This document shows, one piece after another, positions 22,067 through 32,000 of a stretch of 64,000 bases of DNA. The DNA lies in assembly GCA_010093705.1 (NCBI GenBank), contig MU006095.1, positions 1,359,623 to 1,423,622 on the forward strand. The letters run 5' to 3'. Source of the DNA: Patellaria atrata CBS 101060. Taxonomy: Eukaryota; Ascomycota; Dothideomycetes; Patellariales; Patellariaceae. The notes beneath the pieces are model-generated. The model saw nothing but the letters and a program-made list of their open reading frames with translations, was not told the origin of the DNA and ran no database searches. The position numbers and the translations under genes are program-made. How positions within the stretch are numbered: position 1 is the first letter of the stretch; each line of letters begins with the position of its first letter.

Positions 22067-24739
22067 ATGGGACCATCCGCCAAAGCAGCGAACATTGCTC
22101 GGCAGCATATACAGGAAGGAGTGGTAGCTGGAATTTTGAACAACGGCAAGAAGGGTTACCCACGCTTGGAGATTGATGACTTCTGTCAAGACTATGCCCG
22201 TCTCAATTTGTATCTTCTGGCAATGTCCGCCATTCAAGATCCAAACAATGACATTAAGGATCTGTGGAGCTGGTTTCAGATTCAAGGTATTCATGGGTAT
22301 GATTTATGATCGTTTCTTCCGAGAGGTTGTTGACTTGATATCAGAGTACCTTGGGCGGACTGGGGTGGAATAGGTCCTGAGGCTCTGTATAAGGATATCA
22401 AGAGCAGAGGTCATCAAGTAGATATTACCTCGATTGACGGACAAGACCCAAGAGAGGGTGATAGAGAGGTTGGCTATTGCACACACGGAACTATCCTGTT
22501 CCCCAGTTGGCACAGGGGATATGCAGCAATGATTGAACAGGCCATTCAAGCAAAGATGGTGGAAATAGCGAGTACATTCAAACGGAAAGGACCCAACGAT
22601 CTTGCTTCAAGGTCCAGATCCGCTGCAATCCAATTCAGACAGCCGTATGCATCATCATCCACTTCGACGCCGACTATTTACTGATACCTCTAGATATTGG
22701 GACCCATTCCGAGCTCGTGCTGGTCAAGCTTGGAATAATACTCTGCAACCCGGTCTCTCCTTGATTCTTGCCGTCAAAAGGGTCAAAGTTACCCGACCTG
22801 ATCTGACAGAAGCCGAAATTGATAACCCGTTGTACAGTTATAAATTTCCGGGGAGAGATAAGTTCATAAACGCTAGACCAGCATTACTACCTCGAATTGA
22901 AGGCAACGAGTGGGCTGGCCTCGACATCAGAACTCGAGAAACCCATAGGAGACCTCCAGACCCTAATAACCCGATAAGCTCAAATAATGTTGCTATCCAG
23001 CGACGTCTCGAGGGTTCCATTGGGGATAGTGCAGGTACTCTCCAGTGGCGCGATCTCATGGAAAAGGCATATCATACATTGATGCTCGACTCACCCCAGC
23101 AGGTTCCGAATGCAAAGAACTTATACCATCGTTTTGCGACTAACGACTGGGAAAGGGCCGAGCAGATTGCATTGGGTGTCACTCAGCTTAGTCCAAATGG
23201 TGATCCACATTCTTTAGAAGCATGGCATAATGAAAGTGAGTCTTGCTAACTGCACCCGTATCCTCGAAATTATTATACTAATTTGGTTTCTCAGTGCATG
23301 GAATAATTGGCGGACAGGGAGGAACCATGGGTAACCCAGATACTGCTGGGCATGATCCCATATTCATCTTTCATCATGCGAATGTCGATCGGCATTACGC
23401 CCTTTGGCAAGCTCGATATCCGAAGGAATGGTGGGGGGCTGCTCAAGCAGCTGCTACAGAAAACAATTACACCCAGTTGCTTGGAACGTATCAGACTCCA
23501 CAAACTCCTCTCATACCATTCAGGAGAAAACCACCCACTATTGGCCAAAATCACGCCCAGAAAAACACGTTTTGGAACACCGATGACATACGAGATCACT
23601 CTACATTAGGATATCAGTACAATCCCATACCAACAGACATGAGTCCTAATGAGAGAAGTCGCGAAGCAACTCGCGATATTAACATTAATTTAGCTTGGTA
23701 CAAAGCAAGACCGACTGCTTTGGACGGCCCCTTCGTCGACCCAGTTCCCATGGATAAAGTTAAAGCATTCCTCAGCTGGCCTCCCCGGATCGACGACCGA
23801 ACCGATCAGAACCCCCTCTGGACACCCATTACCGCGACTCCCGGCCCTTTGCACCCCAACCGACTTCCTATCCGAAGGCAACTTCGAGCTGAAGGCTCTG
23901 TTGGAGATTCCTCAGTACTGCTTCCTGTCCCTGCGCCAGAATTCGCAAAACTCCCAGACTCCGACTTCGAGTACATTTTCCCACCTTCAACTATCTCTTC
24001 AGCCGGCTACGTGAAACTCTGGTTCTTCAACTTCCGCTGCCTCCGCCACACCCTCGGCACTTCCTTCACAGTGTACGTCTTCCTTGGTGACTTCCCCACC
24101 TCTTCCTCTGAGTGGTCCAAGGCGCCTAATCTTGTAATGCCACTATTCCAAATTGTCCGTTTCAACCCCGCTGCGTTCGAAGCTACCCCCGATTCAGGAC
24201 CCGCAACGCAAAGTGGAGCAATCTCCCCGGAGGACGGCACACTAAAGAAGTTAGTCCCGAAAGTTGAGAAGGAGAAGCATAGTACCTGCGGCAATTGTGC
24301 GAGGCAGCAAGAAGATCGAAGGATGTTAGCTGATACAGCGCCCTTGACTCAATCCCTGTTGAAGTATATCCGACTTGGCGAGGCTGTCCCGGATGCCGAT
24401 GACATCGAACAAGGCGACCTACCGGGTGTCGCAGTAAGGAGCTTGGAAAGCGATGATGTGGTACCCTTTTTGAAACGAAACCTACATTGGCGGGTGGTTC
24501 GGGTATGTAAAACTAATCCGCGATCACGGAAAACCGCCATATGCTGACTGATTGTACTTTAGTCCGACGGCGAGGAGATCCCTCGCGACCAGCTAGAAGA
24601 GTTCAAGGTCTTTGTTACGCAGCGGGGCTTGACTCTACCGAAGAACAACTTCGACGTGCCGATTTACGATCCTGCAGAGTTGAAGTGGGACGTCACGGAT
24701 AATAGGCCGGGAGGGTTAGCCTCGGGGGAACATCCATAG
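22067..24739 (+). CDS. Tyrosinase (type-3 copper oxidase), long form
   Basis: Five exons: 22067..22296, 22345..22644, 22694..23235, 23295..24502 and 24563..24739, giving 818 aa. The introns are 48, 49, 59 and 60 bp. Splicing restores all copper ligands. CuA has His76 (IHGVPWADW), then GYCTHGTILFPSWHR with His124 and His133. Cys122 is placed for the Cys-His thioether seen in fungal enzymes. CuB has His355 and His359 (WHNEMHG) and DPIFIFHHANVDRH (HH at 384-385). A C-terminal tyrosinase domain (FTVYVFLGDFP) and extension follow. Known activity of the family is oxidation of monophenols and o-diphenols to quinones. The CuA-CuB spacing (about 222 residues) is longer than I remember for ascomycete enzymes. 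No signal peptide is visible, so a cytosolic latent enzyme is likely. It sits between giant proteins A and B. Confidence 0.93.
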
Positions 24740-25050
24740 ACACAAACAACTGTGCATGATGCAGTCTCGCAAATAGAAACTCTTAATACAATTTCCTTCG
24801 AACGCGACCTCTACTATTATATTATCCCTAAGAGCTAGAATAGGGGTTAAAATAGCCCTCTTTCATCTACACAGTTATCAAAGAGAAAATAGTTGACAAT
24901 CTTGTGGAAACCGAGCCATACATTTGATCTAGACCCTAACTTCTCGTAATTATGGAGAATTGGTGTTTTCTTTCAACGTATTTACCCTGAGTGTCGTTCA
25001 AATGAAATATCATCAAGTAGTCCCACGTTGTCCAGCCACTCAAAGGCCAA
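24740..25050. other. Convergent 3' flanks, tyrosinase / giant protein B
   Basis: This is the 311 bp between two stop codons facing each other. It is AT-rich and must contain both polyadenylation regions. No gene is seen. Confidence 0.6.
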
Positions 25051-28000
25051 TCACACTTCAACGCCCTTCAAATCCTTATCCCCTCCCTCCCTTTTCAACA
25101 CCACAACATCCGAAAACACCTCCCCAGTAGTCCCATCAGCCTGTAAATACGTCTCGATGACCCTGACCTTACACATTCCCCTCTGTTGCCCACCCAACCC
25201 AAAAATATTAACACTCACGGGCGTCCCCACAGGCGCGATCACGCACTCTTTGAGCACCAAACTGCAATCTCCAGTCACAGTATCCGGCAAACTTGAGATC
25301 TTTCCCAAGGCCGTCGTTCGCGGTGTTATTACGACTCTAACCTCGTCGTGCGCGTGAGACACCGAAGTCACGAGTCGCCGATTCGAGAGCATATCAGCGC
25401 CCGCACCGGCATAGACACCTTTCAGTAGAGGTTCGAGGGTAGAATCGCCTTCTATGTCTGCGGGAATGACGACTGTGATGCTAGAAAGTGCTAGATTGAT
25501 CGGTGGAGCAGCGGTGTTGCGTTTGATGGAGAATATCAGGCTGGGCAGGAACTTCGTTGCTGTAGGAATGTAGTCCTGGGCTGAGTAGACCGGATTGACG
25601 GCGTCAGTGAGATCTGGGAAAGGTGGGGCGCCACGATAGTCTGGATGAATTACAATACGGTATTGAGAACTTCCCCCGGGAATGAGGGCTTGTGCAGTCA
25701 CTTCGCGGCGTGTCTGGGGTACAGTTACTGGTCTACTCGATCGTGCAGATCTATGTCGCAGTTGATGAACCCGTGCTTCAGCGTGAAGTGTAGGAATAGT
25801 TTGATTTGGGCCACTTCTTGTCAGTCGTTCATTATCTTGTTCTGATACACGAAGAGGTCGTGGTGCAAGATCCTCCATATCTTTTCCAGCCCATAATTGT
25901 CTATCTGGTTTCAAGAAATACACTGGCCCTGTATCTCTAGGTGGGAAGATTTGTAGTTGGTAGCTTGAATCATTTAATTCGAGAGCTAGAACTGTAGAGT
26001 CTAACCCTTGCGCTAGAAATTCTTGTGTCGGAGTTTGGAATAGAAGCGCCGGGCGTAAGTCAACTATCATTTTCGGAACGTCAATACATCGAGTATTTGC
26101 ATCGTACCATGTCGCTATTTTATCAGGGGTCGGCATTTGAGCCGCCGGAATAGGGGGCCAGGATCCACTAGAGTCCGCTGGCACAGGAGCTCCCTTGGTG
26201 TAGAGTCTTCTTAGCTCGAACGATGCGATGTATCGCTGCTGATGCGGCGGTTGTATGAATTTGATCTCGAACAGGTCCTCTGGCAAACAGTCCAACAAAG
26301 CAAAAACTGTTCGCTCGTCTAATTTTGTAAGTCGAATAAGTGGATCGTGGTTGTTGTCTGGAATTAAAACCGGTGCACCATTTGGTGCTTGCCTTCTACG
26401 TCGAGCTACGATACGAATGTCAGGCATCACTCGTATGAGTTCAGAACGCAGGATAAACCCGTAACGAGGAACTGGTGGCTTCATCCCGGCAGACGGAATC
26501 TCAGTCCGTAAATAGACGTTGTATGCTTCTTTGATGCGGCGTCGGACTCTATCATCAACAGGCTCAAAATGGTTTGCAGTCGAAAGAGCACCGTCTATGA
26601 AGCAGTCCAACCAGCAGTCGTCGATGTAGAAGAATCTTAATGCTTCGGACGGTAGGTAGCTAGGGTCCGGAATAAGATAATGAGCCGGAATATCTGCTAG
26701 AAACAACTTGTCACTAATCCAGTTATGAATAATCTCCCAGTCCGAGTTATTCGCAGAGCCTAGCGTATAGTCGCTGTACAGTTCATCACCTGAAGCTGTT
26801 AGGGCTCGGAATACACGAGTGATCGATCTTTCGAACACCGGCAACACTTTTGGGTGAATTAGTGATGGCCCTACCTTTTCCGACGTCGGTAACAGGTTCC
26901 GAGCAGGCAAATCATGTCCATTGGTCGTGTCTCTAACTTCTTTGAATCTTGTTGGTATCTCCCGAAGAACTCTTTGAGGTGACAGCACACCATTTATCAC
27001 TATCCTCGTCTCACTACTAGCCCACCTATGAACCAAAGAGCGAAATCGGAGCAATGCGGAATTAAAAACCGTATCAGAAACAGCCATTAGCTTCCCTAAT
27101 TGCCATGCGGATGAATAGGTCAGATCCATAACTCCAAGGTCTTTGTCCAAAACTTGGTACTCTTTCCCTGTATTAGATGAACCTGGCCAGTCATCAGCAA
27201 CGGAGGGTTTCCAAGATGTTGGAGCAGGTGTCAAAGGCCCCCGAGAGAAGGCTAAAGTCTCTTCACCAGTCGCTGCTCTCCATCTATGAATTGTGTAGCC
27301 CAGTGACAATCGCTCATGCAGTAACTTGCTTGACACAGCTGAGTTGGGATCTTCCCCTATTGTGCCTTGAAGTAACCCCAGAGATTCATCACCTATTCTC
27401 AACATTTGCTTCGTCGCAGCCAAGTTTGTCATAATATCTTTGAAGTTGATGGGATTTGGAGGTAGAGAAAGATATGTCCAACTGTACAGGGAACACAAGC
27501 CTATTCGACCATCTCCTGTAATCTGGGTTTTATCCATTTGTTCTATATTGATGAGATGAACAACTTGAGTACGGGGGACAGTGTTATTACGAGGCCCAGT
27601 CATATGGCTCACGCATATAGAAAACAAGCCATTCTGCTGGGTTCCGGCATCTGGGAATCCCATCGTATTCATCTCCCTCACATGGCACATAAAGAAAAAC
27701 TTGTAAGGATCCTTAAGGATTGCTGCCGCTTGACTTCTTTTGGGGAAGATTACAGTTGTGTTCTCAGTAGACTCGGTGAGGGATTTCCATGCAGGATTGT
27801 TCTCGGGTTGATCAAACGCTGCTTCAAAAGTAGGTCTTGATGTGATCTTTGTAAGATAATCACCAGCAGTCATCGGAAAAGCTCCTGAAGACGTTGCCGC
27901 AGCTGCGGACGCGGGAGATATCCCTAAGGATGTAACTTCCGCTGGACTAACTTTAAGGTCTTCGGGGTCGAACACAAGAAGAGCAAACCATGGGCCTCGG

Positions 28001-28440
28001 ATACCCCTATCGGCTATTGCAAAGCTCGAGGCGGAAGGGCCTATCCGATCCCATGGAATATGGGGGTCATTGAAGACGATGTGAGGTAGTATTAACCCTT
28101 CGTCAGCACCTCCATCGGGTGGATAATGAGAATTGATTGTGTCAGGGTCGAGTGAGAACTGTGGAGCGACGACGTCGAATTTCTGTAGTAGAACAGGAGT
28201 AGTTGCTGGAGGGGGAAAGCTAACCCCCGTTGTAGAATCGTAATTGAAGATTTCTAGTTTGCCTTCATCTCCTGGGATACTGGTCTTGATAGATTGTTTC
28301 ACCTCGATGCCATAGTTTCCCGGGGGAAGCCGTGGCCGATATAAAGGATACAATCTGATATATCCCGGTTTGAGGTCTGATTCATTCACTCCATTGATAG
28401 CTCTTTCAACGTTTGCTCTTACAAGACTCCTAGGTGCCAT
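25051..28440 (-). CDS. Giant protein B: uncharacterised 1129-aa protein
   Basis: One uninterrupted exon with a clear Met start. Conserved-looking blocks are LPPGNYGIEV (residues 38-47), FSLDPDTINSHYPP (95-108), LPHIVFNDPHIPWDR (118-132), GPWFALLVFD (149-158) and RFFYIDDCWLDCFIDGALS in the middle. A C-terminal segment after about residue 950 looks beta-rich. From memory the N-terminal blocks resemble bacterial proteins of unknown function that follow the same order: a Pro-Gly-Tyr beta segment, a DP...FPP block, then LPHVVL...LPWER. I see no signal peptide, membrane span or catalytic motif. It is divergent from the DUF6603-type gene and convergent with the tyrosinase. Intronless over 3.4 kb, like giant protein A. 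Probably a structural or binding protein acting with its neighbours, which is inference. Confidence 0.85.
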   Translation of the reverse strand: MAPRSLVRANVERAINGVNESDLKPGYIRLYPLYRPRLPPGNYGIEVKQSIKTSIPGDEGKLEIFNYDSTTGVSFPPPATTPVLLQKFDVVAPQFSLDPDTINSHYPPDGGADEGLILPHIVFNDPHIPWDRIGPSASSFAIADRGIRGPWFALLVFDPEDLKVSPAEVTSLGISPASAAAATSSGAFPMTAGDYLTKITSRPTFEAAFDQPENNPAWKSLTESTENTTVIFPKRSQAAAILKDPYKFFFMCHVREMNTMGFPDAGTQQNGLFSICVSHMTGPRNNTVPRTQVVHLINIEQMDKTQITGDGRIGLCSLYSWTYLSLPPNPINFKDIMTNLAATKQMLRIGDESLGLLQGTIGEDPNSAVSSKLLHERLSLGYTIHRWRAATGEETLAFSRGPLTPAPTSWKPSVADDWPGSSNTGKEYQVLDKDLGVMDLTYSSAWQLGKLMAVSDTVFNSALLRFRSLVHRWASSETRIVINGVLSPQRVLREIPTRFKEVRDTTNGHDLPARNLLPTSEKVGPSLIHPKVLPVFERSITRVFRALTASGDELYSDYTLGSANNSDWEIIHNWISDKLFLADIPAHYLIPDPSYLPSEALRFFYIDDCWLDCFIDGALSTANHFEPVDDRVRRRIKEAYNVYLRTEIPSAGMKPPVPRYGFILRSELIRVMPDIRIVARRRRQAPNGAPVLIPDNNHDPLIRLTKLDERTVFALLDCLPEDLFEIKFIQPPHQQRYIASFELRRLYTKGAPVPADSSGSWPPIPAAQMPTPDKIATWYDANTRCIDVPKMIVDLRPALLFQTPTQEFLAQGLDSTVLALELNDSSYQLQIFPPRDTGPVYFLKPDRQLWAGKDMEDLAPRPLRVSEQDNERLTRSGPNQTIPTLHAEARVHQLRHRSARSSRPVTVPQTRREVTAQALIPGGSSQYRIVIHPDYRGAPPFPDLTDAVNPVYSAQDYIPTATKFLPSLIFSIKRNTAAPPINLALSSITVVIPADIEGDSTLEPLLKGVYAGAGADMLSNRRLVTSVSHAHDEVRVVITPRTTALGKISSLPDTVTGDCSLVLKECVIAPVGTPVSVNIFGLGGQQRGMCKVRVIETYLQADGTTGEVFSDVVVLKREGGDKDLKGVEV

Positions 28441-29002
28441 CTTGTTCCCATATGTTTTTGGCGAAGTAGAACTGCCGTCCCGTGCGATATTTACATGTCA
28501 TCGCCCGAAGGAAGGGAGTTGTAGTCATTACTGTCCTCCACAGGACATTGATAGGTTCGGTACATCTTGCCGTTGTAGAATTTCAGGCTATGCAAGATAA
28601 TCGTAGCGAAGTGTAGCTGAAAGTCGTGGCTGTTGGAGGGGGTAAGCCAGAAATTCAGAATCCCTTAGGTCACTAAGAGTTGGCCAATCAATCTTTTTCG
28701 GTGTTTCAGCTTCATGCATCGAGACGCCACATACTTTAGACAGCATAAGAACGGAGTAATACAGAAATCGTATCTCAAAGAATGGAAACTCGTGATACTT
28801 GGCGTAGATCCTTGGTGGAAGCCATGCTCCTTCGCCGTCTCTCTTGATCAAGGTAGGAGATGTGACGCAAAGGATGAAATTCTCTCAATCGGAGAGTATC
28901 ACGATGGAATAACATCAATATTGACAGCTCTAATCTGGGAGCATCATAACTGTGATCGAGCCTGTACTCCTCCTTCATTGTTTTGAATCATTCATCATCG
29001 CA
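28441..29002. promoter_or_regulatory. Divergent promoter region, giant protein B / DUF6603-type protein
   Basis: 562 bp separate the two divergent starts. A CCAAT box (CCAATCA at about 28684-28690) lies near the middle and is a plausible binding site for the HAP/NF-Y complex. If the upstream ATG at 28952 is used for the + gene, the region is 511 bp. No other element is secure. Confidence 0.55.
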
Positions 29003-32000
29003 ATGGCGTCTTCTGGTGACCACAGCTTTGAGAACCCTCCCACAAACACACCAACAGGTCAACCAAGTCTGATAGTCGAAATCATACCATTTCCCCTACC
29101 CCTAGATGAATTCATAGTGAATTCCAACCCCAATACTTCTAGTTCGAGCTGGAACAAAGTCTATGAAGCGCTAGGAGTAACATTCAGTAACTCTTCTGGT
29201 TCGCTCAATGCGAAAGTCACTAGCTTTTGGGACACAACATTCTCGTCTACTGAAAACGAGAATAAATTTGGCCCGAGCAATGGTTCTGCGACCGCTGTTG
29301 GTGGTGATGAAAATCCATCTTCTGCTGTATTTGGCATGATTCTGCCGACATCTGGAGCCCTGACGACACCATTGAAGTTCTCCGAAGTCAGAGAAAAGTT
29401 TGGGATAAACAATTCAAATGCAAACTCCTCCCTAATATCGTTACTAGATGCAGTGGACAGGGCTGGCGCGTTGATGATCACACTCGATCAAGATCCAAAG
29501 GCTCGTAACGCGTTATGGATCGTTCCCAAAGATGCCTACAAAGTCATCATGAATATGGTCTTTACGATTGCGAACGAGGAGGCAATAAGGGGATTAGAGA
29601 GCTATATCAAAGCATCGTACGGTATCACTATCAGTATTTCGGCTAGAAACTGTCGGTTTGAATTTCAGCAGACAAGTTTCTTCATTCCGAACCTCCCCAA
29701 AAGACCAGGGTTAGGAACGAATCCAGAGTTCATCAGGTCATCTAAATATCGTATGGTGGTCAGCTTCCAGGTGGCTTCCTTCGAAGTCTCGATCATTTGT
29801 ACCCCGGATGATATGGAGTTCTATTTTTCAGATCCACCAAACGCGCTTGTTACGGGAAATATCATCGATAGGTTGAATAGTGCTATAGTAAATGGTTCTG
29901 GAATGAGTTCTAATGGTTTTCCCGATTCATCTGCGGCAAATCCGTTCAGTAAGATCCTTAAAGATGTCAACCTCTGGTACATAAACATTGGAAGAGAAGT
30001 GATAGGACATACTGCTGCGACCCCTACACAGCCATCCATCCCAGAATACGGTTCCTTGTATTGGTCTATCAAGCTATTCGGCAAGTGGGAAGTCGGAGCA
30101 AGTAGTGAAACGATTCTCCTAGGGTTGAGCTATGATTCTCGAGATCAAACATTTTTCGGACAATTACTCTTCCAAGCCGATCTACCAACAGATATGGTAA
30201 AACGCCAACACGGTTTTTTCTGGGTCACTGATGATATACCGTTTAGTGTTCGAGAAAAGCTCAGGACTAGAGGGATACCACGTAGCCTCAACCTACTTGG
30301 ACTCTTCAGTCAATCTATCAAAGCTCCAAAAGGTGTACCGCTTGAGTTGACACAGGGTTACATCGCATTTAGGAGAGGTGACAATGGTTCTGGCACCGAA
30401 CTTAGCTTTGGAACCAATATCAAGTCTCAGATTGCAGTCGAGGAGAATGAAGCCGCTGCACCTTTTGGATTTTCGTGGGATGAAATTGCAGCCCAAGTTG
30501 CAATACAAGACACCGGAACTACGTCAACTACAGACATTGTTATATCGACGAGTATCAACCTACGAGGGGGTGCGGATATCCCTCCCGCTACTTTGAGTGT
30601 TGACGTAGAGTATTCCACAGGTGGGTTTTGGGTCCTTCATGGCCGTCTTGAAAACCTTTCACTCGCATTATTAGCCAAATTCTTCCACAAAAATAATCGA
30701 GAGATGGCCAAGGGTCTTCTGGGAACTCTCCGTTTACGTTATGCGGATGTGATATACACTTTTAACTCCTCTGGTGAAACTGCCGGAGAGCCTTCATCGT
30801 TCGTAATTACTGGAGCCTTAGTATTAGGAGGACTTGAGTTGGACTTGACATATGAATTTGCGTCCGCACTTATCGACTCCAGCCAATCTGCCGCGAAAAT
30901 TGCCCAGGAAAGCGGCCAACTTCCTAGTGATAGAGAAACATTACGTCCCTCCGGAGGCGAATCCCAATGGTCATTCGAAGCAGATCTGGGTGCTTCCACA
31001 ACTGGAGCAACGCTGGGTACAATCATAGGCTCTTTCTCGCCAAACGCTATATCCAGTCTACCTACCTTCGTTACAAATATCGATGTTGCACCTGCAGCTG
31101 GAGGGAAAGCCCCGATAAAGCTCAAGCTTGCCTCAGTGGGTAACACGACAGCCGGTAGCGGTGTAAGTCCTGGAAGTGGCCTCATACTCATATTCGTAGT
31201 CTCGATGCTTGATACTACTTTTACCTATATCTCTCTTAATCAACGTGGGGTGACAAAGCGAGTACTTCAGGTTAACGCTGATCAAATCCCCATCGTAAGT
31301 GATATACCGCTAGTCAAGGTACTACCTCCGCCGTTTGATGAGCTGCGGTATCTATGGGTTGATACTCCCACCCCAGTGGGCCTCTCCAAAGATGAAATCA
31401 ACCAGATCAACGCTGAGCTCGAGAAAGGCAAGATGGCAAAGCTTGCATATAAAGAGACAAGTAAAGACAGCGGCGCTTCTGCAGGTCCAGTATTGCAGAC
31501 TGGTCATCATTTCATGGTTTTGCAAGGCGGTAAAGTAATCCTCGATCACGTTTTTGGTAAACCGAATCCGGACTCTCCTGATCCAACCAATCCAGGAGGG
31601 TCGGGTAACGCTCAGGATCCACCGCCAACAAAGGGTGCTATTGACAAGCAGACACCGTTCCTTACAATAGATGGTATCCAGTTACAGTTCAAAGCACCGG
31701 TTCTTCACATCGAAATATCGGCAACGATAGTACTCGGGCCTATTAATTTCTCCGTAATAGGGTTCGATATCGGGTTCAATCTTGAGAATATCAAATTGAA
31801 CAATCTTGCAGCTCTCCTTTCTCCTGGTCTAATCTCTGTCGGGCTTCATGGGTTAGCCGTCAAAGTAGACAAACCGCCGGTCACCATGTCTGGGGTATTC
31901 ATTCATGAGGATATCAATGCCGGTGGGGTAGTTGCTGAGAGCTATCGTGGAGGTATTGCCTTCGGATTCCAGGCCTGGCAATTTATGGCAGTTGGCGAGT

